Notes: a model not told the origin generated them from the sequence alone. A stretch of DNA of 64,000 nucleotides from Annona cherimola (GCA_030490835.1 CM059971.1:121366564-121430563), one strand, 5' to 3'; counted from the first letter of the stretch, positions 36,356-48,690 are shown. Numbers and translations: made by a program.

Positions 36356-36728
36356 ATTCCAGTACAGTTACATGCATCAAAGTTACGATGCATTTAGCTC
36401 AAAATAGTTCTTACACGCATTTAAATATTTTAATACTTTATATAATCATTTATTCATGCATAAATTATATCTTAGATAATTTATGTATTGAAACAACAAC
36501 TTTAAAATTCGTATTTATACAAAAATAATTTATTACGTTGATTTTGTACCAGTTTTAGATGAAACCCATATACGTATTCAATTAGGATGAAAATTAGTAA
36601 GCTAACAAAAGAAACAATTCTAAGTACAATGAGTGGAGTAAATGTACATTTTATAAGTCTATGGGCCCATTTTGAGCCAAATGCATTGTAAGTTATTGTA
36701 CATTTACATGCATTGGAATATATATATA
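36356..36728. mobile_element. MITE family A copy
   Basis: Starts TTCCAGTACAGTTACATGCA and ends TTGTACATTTACATGCATTG before a (TA)n run. The interior matches (AATTTATTACGTTGATTTTG, TTAGGATGAAAATTAGTAAG, TAAGTACAATGAGTGGAGTA). Confidence 0.65.
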
Positions 36729-36734
36729 TATAAA

Positions 36735-37119
36735 GGCATGATTATATACATTGTATACATGCTTAATTGATTATATACATTGTATATATGCTTAATTAAT
36801 TATATTCATTTTTATTTTTAAAATTTTTTCATAAATATATTTTCTTAAGTGTATTTAATCTATATACTAAGTTTTGTTATTTTACAATACTTCAACATAT
36901 TTATTTTTAATTTTTAAAAATCAAGTTTTTAAGGGGTGAAAAATGAACTATATGCCCCTAAAATTGTCGATGTAGAAAAATAAAAAATAAAAATGTCAAA
37001 GTATTGTACAATGACAAAACTTGGTATGTAGATTAAATACACTTAGAAAAATATATTTATGAAGAAAAATAAAAAATAAAATAAAAAGGAATATTGTAAC
37101 TTAAGCATATATATAATAT
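36735..37119. mobile_element. MITE family C (palindromic)
   Basis: The left arm TTAAGTGTATTTAATCTATA, ACTAAGTTTTGTTATTTTAC is mirrored on the right by GACAAAACTTGGTATGTAGA, TTAAATACACTTAGAAAAAT. Near the centre is a GGGG/CCCC pair (AAGGGGTGAAAAATGAACTA ... TGCCCCT). The left end has two copies of ATATGCTTAATT-like sequence. Confidence 0.6.
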
Positions 37120-37128
37120 ATTATATAT

Positions 37129-37514
37129 GATGAATGATCCTATTAGCCCGGACTAAGCAAATGTCCCGCTTGGCTCACCTCAAAAAATCCATTTAAAAAA
37201 TTTATTTTTGAATTTTTTCATATATTTGTTTATCTAAGTGTATTTAACATATAATTAAAATTTACCATTTTTGGATATATTTATATATATATTTGAGATT
37301 TTTAAAGTTAAGGATATTTTAAATACATATATGCACATAGATGTTTAAAAATCTCAAATATATATATATAAATGTATACAAAAATGGTAAAACTTGATTT
37401 ATACGTTTAAATATACTTCGATAAATAAGTATATAAAAAAATCATTGTAAATGAGTTTTTGAGTTGGGCTAAGCGAAACATTTGCTTAGCTTTGGGCTAA
37501 TAGGATCACTCCTC
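37129..37514. mobile_element. MITE family B (Mutator-like), copy B1
   Basis: Palindrome with ends GATGAATGATCCTATTAGCC and GGGCTAATAGGATCACTCCT. Flanking 9-mers ATTATATAT (37120-37128) and ATTATATAC (37515-37523) match at 8 of 9, a target duplication of the Mutator type. Confidence 0.8.
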
Positions 37515-37542
37515 ATTATATACAATTAGGTCTCATATATAT

Positions 37543-37943
37543 GAGGAGTGATTCTATTAGCCCGGGCTAAGTAAATGGCCCACTTAGCCCACCTCAAAAA
37601 ACCTATTTAAAACAACTTTTTTTTGTTTTTTTCTTCATACACTTGTTTATCTAAGTGTATTTAACATATAGACCAAGTTTTACCATTTTTGGAAATGTGC
37701 ATATATTTTTTTTAGATTTTTGAAAATAAAGGTATTTTAAATGCATATATACACATAGATGTTTGAAAATCTCAAAAAAATAGATAAACATATTCAAAAA
37801 TGGTAAAACTTGGTCTATATGTTAAATACACTTAGATAAATAAGTACATGAAAAAAAAAGTAAAAAAAAATTATTGTAAATAAGTTTTTTGAGGTGGGCT
37901 AAGTGGGCCATTTACTTAGCCCGGGCTAATAGAATCACTCCTC
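37543..37943. mobile_element. MITE family B (Mutator-like), copy B2, perfect 59-bp ends
   Basis: The terminal 59 bp (37543-37601) are the exact reverse complement of 37885-37943; they start GAGGAGTGATTCTATTAGCC and include GCCCGGGC. The inner arms also pair through most of the 401-bp element (CCAAGTTTTACCATTTTTGG against CAAAAATGGTAAAACTTGG). A perfect 9-bp target duplication CATATATAT flanks it (37534-37542 and 37944-37952). This looks like the youngest MITE in the window. No protein. Confidence 0.9.
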
Positions 37944-37974
37944 CATATATATATAGAGAGAGAAAGAAAGAACC

Positions 37975-38337
37975 TTTCCTGTGCAGTGAAGTTACATTAT
38001 AATTAACAGTACATTTGGCCCAAAATGGGCCCAACATGTACTTAAATGTATTAATACTTTATACAATTATTTATCTATATATAAATTTTATAGCAAATGA
38101 TTTACATGTTGAAAAAATAATTTTAAAATTATTATTTACATCAAATTATTTTATTACGTTGAATTTATACTATTTACAAATATGGTCCATACACATCCAA
38201 TTAGGATGAAACTTAGTATGGTAATGGAATAAATAATTCTAAATACAATGAATGGAGTATATTATAATTTTATGATCATGTAAGACCTATTTTCAGATAA
38301 CTGCACCGCAATTGTGGTGCAGTAAAGTTGCACCATC
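37975..38337. mobile_element. MITE family A copy
   Basis: Starts CCTTTCCTGTGCAGTGAAGT after a (TA)n/(GA)n stretch and ends GTGGTGCAGTAAAGTTGCAC. The interior is collinear with the 33.3-kb copy (TTTATACAATTATTTATCTA, AAATTATTTTATTACGTTGA, TTAGGATGAAACTTAGTATG). Confidence 0.7.
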
Positions 38338-38342
38338 ATGTA

Positions 38343-38562
38343 CAGCCTGACTAAAATATAATTTAAAATTACAAAAAATGCCACTGCTTTTTAAAAATCC
38401 GAAAAATATCTACAACTCTCCAAAAAAGTAAAATTTGATACACACGTCAAACATACTTAAATTAGCAATAGTATAAAAAATTTTAAAAAAATAAAAATAA
38501 ATTTTTACACCCAAGTGCACCAAAACCGAGTGCACCTGCGTGCACAGGAAGATGACCCATAT
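38343..38562. repeat. MITE family D, partial
   Basis: Has the right part of family D: GTAAAATTTGATACACACGT, then CCAAGTGCACC, CCGAGTGCACCTGCGTGCAC. The left end is missing or replaced. Confidence 0.5.
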
Positions 38563-38564
38563 TT

Positions 38565-39120
38565 GTAATCAAAGTTTGTTAGGCAATTAAGCTTTAACTT
38601 CTTACAATGGCGTACCCAATTAAGGTGGACCCACGGACTCCCATATTTGAATTTTCAATTGTTGGCTGTTGGGACATGATTTTCAAAGCTTGTTTCTCAT
38701 TCAAGAAACGAGTACCACTTCATGAGTCACGCTTCCCGGCGTAGTTGAAAAATGTCGACTGTTAAGACATGATTTTCAAAGCTCGTTTTATTTCAGCATT
38801 TCTGCCTATATAATATAATTATGTATGTCTGCAGCACATGCTTAGTACCCTGTGGCCAGAAATACTGAAATGTTGCCGCATGTGAAACTTGTTTCTTAAA
38901 CTTATTTAGTATTTTATTTTAATTTTTGAAAAAAAGGTTTAAAGGGTGAATATATGCGCATATCATGCAGATATAAATTGCCAAAAATAATTTTTTTTCC
39001 ACATCTGCCGTGGCCCCCAAGCAAAATTATGTGCTTCAGTTTGATTTTGGCATAAGTGTAAAATAGTCTGTATGGTAAAAAAAGATCAGTTTATGATGGA
39101 ATGAGAGAATGGTTCACCAA
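38565..39120. other. Intergenic, no gene recognised
   Basis: Contains two imperfect copies of GACATGATTTTCAAAGCT (about 38670 and 38766), about 95 bp apart. Nothing else identified. Confidence 0.4.
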
Positions 39121-39124
39121 CTTA

Positions 39125-39391
39125 GGGTGTGTTTGGCAATTAACAAAAAATGTCAAGTTAAAACTTTTCAATCTCCATAACTATCATATTTTTTAATCGC
39201 TTTTTTCACATTTTCCTATACAACTACCCTACTTTTCAATCATTTCTACACAACTATCCACACGACTAACCTATCTATTTTAACTTTATCCTCTTTACTA
39301 CTCATCGTTACCTCTGTCATATCACATCATTTGACAACTTTTACTCTTCAAAACTTTTCATCAAAACTTTTATTCATTACCAAACACACCC
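39125..39391. mobile_element. MITE family E (Tourist-like), with TTA target duplication
   Basis: Ends GGGTGTGTTTGGCAAT and ATTACCAAACACACCC form a near-perfect inverted repeat. The flanking trinucleotide TTA occurs at 39122-39124 and 39392-39394, the 3-bp duplication of PIF/Harbinger elements. 267 bp, no protein; the best-preserved copy of this family here. Confidence 0.8.
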
Positions 39392-39671
39392 TTAGCCAAA
39401 AAAATTTTTTTAGAAAGAGAGAGTGATATAGGTTAAGTTAAAGCAATTTTGGAAATTGAAAAATGCTGGCATCAATAGAACCACCGGTTATGCCCTTCCT
39501 AACCCTTAATTGCGCCCTTGAGGCTACTGCTCCTGAGCCCGATCGTTGAGCCGTGCGCATTCTCTGTCAATCGACTTTCTGGGCTTTCGTGTTTTGACTT
39601 TTTAAAATATTGGTCAGATCCGTAGTCTAATCATTGGAAAGAGGTCCTAGATCGACGATTATAAATAAACG

Positions 39672-40045
39672 TGATGATCTTGTTAGACCGGTCTGAGATG
39701 CCAATCCGAAATACCATTTTTTATTTTTTGGAATTTTTTAAATAAAACTATTAATCTAAGAATATATATTATCTACAAATTAAGTTTTAACAATTTTGAA
39801 GTATGTATATATTTGTCTTGTATTTTTTATGAAAATTTATTTTGTATTTTTAAACATAAAAATATTATGTTTATTTTCATAGAGATGAAAATGACAGTAA
39901 TATCTCTATATTTAAAAATATAAAATAGATATATACATAGCTTTGATAAAACTTAATTTCTAAATAAGATACACCAATTTTCTTACAATTTTTTCAAAAA
40001 AAATTTAAATGTTATGACTATCATTTACAACCGGTCATAAACGAT
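39672..40045. repeat. MITE family G (palindromic)
   Basis: Ends GATCTTGTTAGACCGGTCTG and CAACCGGTCATAAACGATCA are imperfect inverted partners. The inner arms (ATTAAGTTTTAACAATTTTG and the complement TTGATAAAACTTAATTTC) belong to the module shared with families B-D. Confidence 0.5.
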
Positions 40046-43000
40046 CATTGGTCTACAAATAAGGTCGTTGATTGAAATAAAAGGCTAGAAAAATATCTTA
40101 TTAAAAAAGTCCAAATGATATATAATGCGATAAAATCATATCAACAATATTACAAATGATGAAATCTTAACAAAGCAAATAAATTTAAAAAGACAAAAGC
40201 AATTAACAATTGAAAATATAGATCATGATTAAATACAACAAACATGACAAGTTATAATACTTAAAAAGCTATGGGATCTAAAAAAGGGTAAAATGTCATT
40301 AGGGATATGTTAAAAGGGTTATTCATCGTATGTGAAATGATGAATATGCACATAACTAATTATAATTTTATAGCTAAAAATCCGTATTAATTGTATAACT
40401 ATAGAAGAATAAATCATTGGAATATGACCACAAGGCCAACAGGATGATGGTTAGTTTGGGTGTCCTGGCTTGGTGTTAGGGGTGTTATCCTCATCTTTTA
40501 TTTAGGAGTTGTGTCTCTTGGTTTATTAGTAGAAGTGTGTTTTCAAGATTTGTTAAGTGAAGTGTAAGTATGTCTCAGCTTTAGTGTAATAGATAGTGAG
40601 ATAGATGTAAATATACCAATAAATAAATTATTCAAATGTAAATCTTTAATTTTGAGCAAAACAACTTTAAATTATATTATGGCTTGACATATTTATCATT
40701 TTATAGGGATGTTAACGACCCATTTAATAGATTTCTAATGACATAAGTATACGTGGAATTAAGATAAACATTTGTGAGTATAAAAGATATTTTTGAAAAT
40801 TTGTAGGTATAAATGGAATTCGATACAAAAAAAATTGCCCTTTAAATTTTTTTTTCTCCTTATATTGCTTTTAGATATCGGAGGTTCTCGGCTGGCTCAT
40901 GGCTGAAGTGAAACAAGTTGAAATTAAGGGAATCCATGATCGTAGCTAGCTTTTCTGACTCAAAAAAATTTGAAAATTTAACAAGAAAACATGAAAAACT
41001 ATCGTATTAACATAGGGAGTATATGAATGGTACAAGTAGAAACAATTGCATATATAACGGGTCCTGCTTTGGTGAAACATAGGTCTGCTGGATGAGGCTC
41101 ACTTCAATCCCTTACATTATTTATTATAATTATTCTATCATACAAGCAAAAATCATTTCAATTGAACTCTGCCTGTTTCTGCTTAAAATATATAATTATA
41201 TGTAGCTTACGGAAATATTTAAATTTATTTATATATGTATTAAAATATTATAATAATTTATAGAATCATTAATCCAATAGATAGAATATAAATCTTTATG
41301 ATGTATCAATAAAAAAAAAATTTATGATGCGCGTAACATTCGTACATGGGTGGTCCTCAACTTAGTTGCCCCACGTGCCTTAAGACAAATAAAAGCCAGC
41401 TGCCTGATTTTGGCTGTAATAACAGTTGGGGACGATCCTCAGCATCTGTTTTTAAGATCTTGGTGGTATTGTTGGCTCGGCTGTCGGATTTTCATTCTGG
41501 GCTTCACCCAAACCCGTCCTCATCCCAAGACGTGAGGCTGGCAGGCAGCCTATGCCAGGATTCAAGCTGTCCCTTTGAGCCCGCCAGTTTTCTCCTTCCT
41601 TACTCTTTACAAGCAAAACAACTTGGATGGGATGAAGCTATGAAATGAGAGAAAAAAAGAAAAAGAAAAAAGGAGGAGAAAGTATTGACGTGATGAAGTT
41701 GTGAGATGGAAAAAGTATTATTACATCTGGGGAATGAGAAATTGTATATTTGAATTATGAAAAGGTATATTAGAAATGAAAAAAATAAATTATTATTTTT
41801 TGAAAATAATAAAAGAATATAAGATGTTACATCGCATCATCCAAGTCGTGAACGAAAGGCAAAGTAGGTATACATGCAAGGTATTACCCTACCAAGTGGA
41901 GATACCACGCGGACATGGCGTTGTTCGGATCACCTTCCGTCGCCGCATGTTGACCCACTTTTCAATGAGCAGATGTCATCCTCTAACAAAAATGTTCGGC
42001 AATACTGCAAATTCTGCTGACAAAACCAACCCAATACCTACAGAGTACTCGACCTTGTGATTAGTTCTGCCTGCCTTGCTTACAGTATCTCTACCATGTA
42101 GGTTGAAGACTATTATATAAGGAAAACTTAAAGACTAAGAAAGGAGTACTTAGAACTATCCTTGAGGACGTCTTTTGTACTGCTATCTTCATCTCTATAA
42201 ATTATAATTTCTCCCTTCCGAAGGGACATGTTATAATCCTTTGCCTAGACTCTTCTTTTTTCGTGATTTTTAGAAGGCCTTGATGCCTTCGAATTTTCTT
42301 TTCCTTTTTTTTTTTCCCATGTGAATTCTTGTATTTATCTTTTTCTTTGCGACGACTTATTTTCTCTACACCGACTCCGTTCGGCAATCGATTACTAACG
42401 TTCTGGATGTCCACCATTTTTCCCCGTATGTATTTTTCAAAATTTTGTGATCTCTAAGTTTCCTAGAGATGCAAAAGCCTTTGTTCACATAAGATTTTTC
42501 CGAGAACATTCTAAACATATATAGTGAAAAAAAAATTTGTGTAAGATTCTTTTGCATTCATTTTTGCTTTCGTCATTAATGAACTATGTATTACCATTTT
42601 ACAACGCAAACTACTATATCTTTTCTCTTTTCTTTTTTTTTTGTTGAAATATCTTCTCTCTTTTGTTGGCTTCATTTTTTTCAAAATCACATAGACAAAT
42701 TAAAGTATCTAATGATCGAAACTAACCCATACTGTTTAATCCCAAATTTATTTTCTTCTCTCGTACAAAATTTCGTTTATGCTGTTTCTCCCTGAAACTA
42801 AACACAAACAAATATATTATTAAAATAAATAAATATAGAATAAAGAGGGGCTGATGGCCCAATGTTTAGACGTTACAACAGGGGCTGATGGCTTCAGGGC
42901 TGGGCCAGAGATGCATGAGACACGTACCAGTGGGCTTGGAACTAATTTCATGGAGATGTGGCTGGTAGCCTTTCGGTGTCTGGAATTGGGTCGCTGTCGA

Positions 43001-44210
43001 TTGTTTGTCCAACCAGTTGTTAATGGGGGGAGACCCACTGCTAATGAAAGTGGTGGATGCAATAACAGTTATCAGAATAAAAAATTAGTTGAGAGGTTAG
43101 ATTGGCTGTCTTTTCCAAATCAGCTGATGAGAATCGCAAGCGATTAGATATAATCCTGTTTTCGAAGATCTTCTTTGTTGAATATCCCGAAACGGCGGTC
43201 AAAATGCTGGAAGGGATATCTGATTCAAAGGCCCGAGGTGCAGCCAATTTTCTGCAGGATGTCGGCCCTGCGTATTAACAGGTTAAAGAGGGATAACGAT
43301 CGCATCCCAAATCTAGGAAATCATCTGGTGTAATTACAGTAGTCGAGATTTCGCAGGCCCGCTTTTCCAGTGCCATGTCATATCCGCCGCGATCATAATA
43401 ATCAGGCGTTTTAATTTTAAAAAAAAATCTTTTGATGGATCTGAGTGGGCCATGTCATCATCACTAAAGAATTGATGCATGGCAGCCGACCTTGGTCTAT
43501 AGACGGACATATCTCAAAAATTGTATTTGATACTATTTGTTGAATAGGTTAGTTTGCTGTATTTTTTTTAAAATTTTTCTTTGTCTTTTTGGCTGTAATG
43601 AAAAAGGATTTTTTTTACGCATTTAACCGCAATGTGACAATAGAAATTAAGGTTTTCATGTGGATTGCAAGGTGGTGAGGAGTTAGGTTTTCGAAAACTA
43701 TGAAAAGTAACATAATACGATAGGAATGATGCGGAAATGGTTATTGTGTCATGAAATGAATTAAATATAAAAATAAAAATGGAAAAAAATTATAATAATT
43801 TAGTAATTTTGATGTCAAATTAATTCTTAAAAAAGATGTAGGTACCAAAAAAATGCCCAAATGTGCCTTTGATCTAATATATTTTTAAATGACTCGTTTC
43901 CATGAAGTTAATTTACGGGTCCTTTTCATATAAATAATTTCTAGACACTTTAAGCATCCAGGGTTAAGAAATCAACGGTTGGGATCATCGGAAGGTGGTC
44001 CCATATTGTAGAGAAGAAAGCCCGTGTATAACTAAAAGAAAGAAAAAAAAAAAAAAAAAAAGTGGATCAGGAAGTCGGTGGTCCAAGCCGGCTAGCTATC
44101 CTAGGATAAAAGCACCGGCCGGGCAGAGCCAGCCTAGAGGCTACAGAGACTCCTCAGGGAGTGGTGCATGAATCATCTGAAGGGGAAAGCTGCGGCGGTC
44201 AGCAGCTCCT
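40046..44210. other. Intergenic, no gene recognised
   Basis: AT-rich to 41.3 kb, with a partial family F-like end near 40.7-40.85 kb. 41340-41640 and 42840-43300 have higher GC and short open frames without known domains. 43380-44210 is mixed, with an A run at about 44042-44060. Confidence 0.3.
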
Positions 44211-44218
44211 GCCAGACC

Positions 44219-45130
44219 TAGGGGTGTAAATAGGGTTGGGTTCAACCCGAGCCCGCATCAACCCGAACCGATTTATACCATGGTTGGGTTGAGGTTTTTG
44301 AAATTTAGTTTTTAAAAAATGGGTTCAACCCGACCCGATTTTTAAAATGGGTTGGGTTGGGTTAGGGGTCAGTCGACCCGACCCGATTTCATAAGATATG
44401 TATTTACATATATTTATGAGAGTGTATTTCATTCATATTGCTTAGATATTTAAATAAAATTGTGTTGAGTTTGAAAATTTGTTTGACTATTTGGTTGTCA
44501 AATGTTGTTTGAATTTATTTGGTTTGAAAATATATTTGGTTAATTAGTTGTGAAATTGTGTTTGGATTATTTAGTTATATTGCATCGTAAATAGGTTATT
44601 TAGATATTTGCTTGCATTGGTGATTTAGAATAACATAACAGGTCAACTGAGAACTTAAGATGTTTGTAGCTTTGATTGGAAGCCAACTAAGAAGGTAAGT
44701 AAGACTATAATATTCATTTTTATATTTTGCATAATTTACTGTAATAATTTTACTTAGCTTTCACTTTTTGACTTGCAGAAGACATCGATTGCTCAAAAAT
44801 ACAAAAACAAAAAAACGAATCAATTACTAAACTTATCCTCCACTTTTGAGCTATGTAGAACTTTTATTGGTATTTATTGTTTTTATAATTATAATTATTT
44901 TTATTATTTTAAAAATTCAGGTGAACAAAACTTTAACTAGCATTGATAACATGTGTAATCTATTAGCCCGATTTCTAACCCGAACCGAACCGATTTGAGG
45001 TGGGTTGAAATAGGGTTGGGTTAAGATGTGAAAAGTAGGGTTGAAAGTAGGGTTGGGTTGTGATTTTACAAGGTGAGTTAGGGTTGTATTTGTGCCAACC
45101 CGAGTCAATCCGACCCGATTTACACCCCTA
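44219..45130. mobile_element. Non-autonomous hAT element, complete, 8-bp target duplication
   Basis: Perfect 13-bp inverted ends TAGGGGTGTAAAT and ATTTACACCCCTA, bounded by the 8-bp direct repeat GCCAGACC at 44211-44218 and 45131-45138. The subterminal regions are packed with GGGTTGGGTT and ACCCGACCCGA-type motifs in both orientations, typical transposase-binding repeats of hAT elements. The interior (912 bp in all) is AT-rich and encodes no transposase. It lies in a GC-rich unique region. Confidence 0.92.
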
Positions 45131-45138
45131 GCCAGACC

Positions 45139-45945
45139 GTTACAGCAGGTCGCGTGGGAGCGCCGCCCGCTGCGGGAAGTGGGAACTGTCAGCTGACGTC
45201 AGCAGATGGCGGGTCCCACGAGAGAGGGAGGGATATGCATGAACCATCCCACGAAGTGAAGTGAAGGGAAGGGAAGGGAAGGGTCGGAGCACCCCTGGCG
45301 CTCATTGGCTGGCGCTGGTGCATCCGGCCCAACATGGCCGTCTTTTCGCCCACCGTCCATTCCCACCATTTGCAGCACGCCAAAAGGCGCAGCTTCCCAA
45401 CGGAATAAAATAACCACCGAAACCAGGAAAGGATACGTCATCTTCGACCCCACCCGCCCCCACTTGACTCTTGGAACGTAACAGTGGTTGTAACTTGCAC
45501 TCGCCCAGCTAATCTATTTCCCGATTTCCTCTCCCACTTGCCCCGGCCCAACATTCATGTCATGTGCGCTGCCATGTGACTCACCTTAACCAACGCCAAT
45601 CTCGTGGCCCCGCCACATCTGATACGCCGTTCAGCATAACTGGCTGGTTCTGAGGATACGGTGGGCCTTTACCTTCTGGAAACTTGCTAGGAAATGTGGT
45701 TCAACACTTACTTCAATCAATCCGGATCAAATAAAAATCACAAGATCATGTATACAAGACGAGAGAATTTTTTTCAACGAAAAACTACAAAAGAGATGCA
45801 TAATCCTAGCGTACAAATCAACTAGATTAACGGATTATAGAGATACAACTAAATAATTCATACTTATTATCTAAATATCTTGCACACATCAAACAATGTG
45901 ATAATATTATCTCCCACACATCATTGGGATATCCTATAATAGTAT
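45139..45945. other. Unique-looking intergenic DNA, no gene recognised
   Basis: GC-rich to about 45.7 kb. Includes a short GAAGG-type repeat at 45258-45284. No supported coding frame. Confidence 0.35.
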
Positions 45946-45948
45946 AAG

Positions 45949-46222
45949 GATTCTGGTAGTGCACCCGAGTTTTTAAATTTATTTATTTTAATTTTTAAAT
46001 TTTTTTTATACAACTGTTAATTTAAGTGTATTTAACATGTATATCAAGTTTTACCATTTTAAATTACTAAAAATGAGATTAATAAATCTCCAAAATAGTA
46101 AAACTTGATATACATGTTAAATACACTTAAATTAATAGTTGTATAATTTTTTAAAAAAAAAACCTAAAAAAATTAAATGCACACAGGTGCACTGAACCTA
46201 AGTGCACTCGGGTGTAAAGAAT
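45949..46222. mobile_element. MITE family D (palindromic)
   Basis: The left arm TTCTGGTAGTGCACCCGAG and right GTGCACTCGGGTGTAAAGAA are inverted relatives. The inner arms pair over TTAAGTGTATTTAACATGTA, TATCAAGTTTTACCATTTT and its complement. Confidence 0.65.
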
Positions 46223-46225
46223 TAA

Positions 46226-48030
46226 GTTCCAACGTATATAATGGTTCATTTATCTCTCTCTTCACTACTCTCTAGAACTCCACTAAACTGTTGTTGTATT
46301 AGACTTGCATGGATATTTACATGTGACGAACGTGAACTCTGATAATTCGACCTGCACTCTTACCTCCAGATCATTATTTAAACCTATATGATGAAACAAA
46401 ATCCTAACAAAATTCCGTTCCGGTCAGATTCGTTGCATACCCTTCTTCTGCGGGGAATACCCTGTGCGCTTGTAGTCATGACATGAGCCCCACTCGACCC
46501 CACCACCGTGGATGTCAAAAATTTTCGATTTTATAGATGTGACCCTCCGCATATCTCAACTCCCAGCAGCACTTTGATTTAGGACGGATCTTTTCTCACT
46601 GCCTCAATAAAAATTTATTCACCCATCTCATCACGGCGTGAGCAAATGCACGCTTGCTGTGTTTGTGCATGCATGAATTGCATTGCATGTCGGCAGCATT
46701 GAACGCGAAGCATGTGGCGGACAAAAAAATTGCCAATCACCGAATTAAGCTTCAAGGAGACGGAGATACGCTTCTCCACCAAAACATGATGGATCGCATG
46801 CCGGCTGCCATAAAACCTCACATATTGCATGCCTCTACTCTGGTTCAACTGCGCAGGCAGGCGGGCCGTATTGAAGACTTTTCCGATCCAGCTGTGCCAT
46901 AAAGTGGGGCATTATTTTAAATGATCTTATACGGTCCATACGGTCCACATAAAGAATCAACCGTACAGAAAACCAACCATGAGAATTTATATATTTACCT
47001 CACGCCGCTTATTAAACGGTGATATTATTTTGGCTTTAATTATCAAAAAGCGCAACTAGTTCATGGGGTGCATGACTATGAAACGGCACCGCAGTATAAA
47101 TGAATTTCGTACGACGCCGTCCACGCTTGGCTTGGATTGTAGGTGAAGTAACGGCGGGAGGAGCATGGGTGGTTAGTTTCGCCGGCATTGCACATGAGCT
47201 CGTCTTTTTAAGCTGGGAAAAGCGGGGCCAGCTGCTTTGGTAAATAGCAGTCTGCTGGTCTCACCCTCACATGTGATGTGTTTGTATGGTCGCTAAAATG
47301 CTCAAACAGGAAGATCTGTCCACCACGCGAAATTCGGTTCCGGATGGATAGAATTTAGTGTTACTGCGACGCTGGGAAGAGGAATCCGCACCTACAAAGA
47401 AAAGGAGCTTGCTTGCTTGCCTTTGAAGGCAGAAGCTCGGCCTTCGGCTGATGTGATGTCCGTTGTCTTGCTTTGGCGAAACTTTTATCGGCCGTCTTTC
47501 CCGCCAGGGATTCCCTTAAAGATACCCAAAAGGGTGAGCAAGTCCCAACCTTTCTGTGCCTCCAATTTCCATAGGCCAGCCAAACAAGGCAACTTTTTTT
47601 TAACCGTTTTATCTGCAATTGAAGTGGGCCGACTAATATTAGTTATCATTCTTTTTTATTCTACAAAGCTTCCCTTTGAAAATAATAATAATAATAATAA
47701 TAATAAGGGGCCCACAGAAAAGAAAATGGTCGACGCGAACATCGAGATCTAGAGGTTTTTTCCTTCCAAAGAAACGCTGATAATATGCTGTAATTGAACT
47801 ATCTCAATCATCCAACTAAATATCCATCTTTTTCTTATTCAATTCGTGCAACTCCTGCGAAGCCGTTTGTGTTAAAAATTAAGTTCCCTACATGCCGCTA
47901 GATTCTGATTCAAAATGGGTGATTAGAAAAACAACCCAAGTAAAAAAGGGTTATACAACTGGTTACTTTTTATGTTTTAAGAGTTCTGCTTATATTAAAC
48001 TCCACTGTTATGTACCCCGTCCATTTTCAC
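46226..48030. other. Unique-looking intergenic DNA, no gene recognised
   Basis: Moderately GC-rich at 46.6-47.6 kb with overlapping open frames on both strands (up to 111 codons), none with a recognised domain. Confidence 0.3.
47679..47706. repeat. (AAT)n microsatellite
   Basis: About nine AAT units. Confidence 0.9.
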
Positions 48031-48189
48031 TATAGGGGTGTACATTGGACAGGTTTTATTAAGCCCGTACCCCTTCATATTTTGATCAGGTGCATTTAAG
48101 TTCGGATTGAATCTGATACCAAATCTTATAACATCAAATCCGATCAAGGTTAGAGAGATTCTGGCTGAGTTCAAAAAAATAGAGCTATT

Positions 48190-48690
48190 TTTTAAATTAA
48201 TTTATCAAATAAAAATTTAAAATAATTACAACGAGAATTTTTTGTCATAAATTTTAAAATAATTATATGAAAAACGTATATATGATAAATTTTAAAATAA
48301 TTATATGGAGAAAATTTTTACAATAAATTTAAAATTAATTATATAAATGACATTTCTGCGATAAATTTAAAAATATAAAATATAAAATATTTATATGGAG
48401 AAAATTTTTTCAATAAATTTTAAATTTTAAATTTTAAAATAATTATATAAAAATTATTTCTACAATAAATTTAAAATATAATTATATGGAGAACGTTTTT
48501 ATGATAAATTTGAAAATATAAATTTTAGAATAATTATATAGGGAAGTTTCTACAATAAATTCTAAAATAATTATATGGAAACCATTTCTATAATAAATCT
48601 AAAAATGTTAATTCTAAAACAATTATAAGAAGAATATTTCTGTAATAAATTTTAAAATAATTATATAGGGAACATTACTACAATAAATTT
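48190..48690. repeat. AT-rich minisatellite, ~10 variable units of 40-60 bp
   Basis: Each unit carries AAAATAATTATATGGAGAA-like sequence followed by TTTCTACAATAAATTT-like sequence. Copies differ by substitutions and by extra AAATATAAA insertions. Confidence 0.7.

Noticed and set aside
42854..43147. 97-codon open frame, considered as a gene or organelle-DNA insertion
   Set aside because: It matches no chloroplast or mitochondrial gene I recognise, and the reverse strand is equally open.
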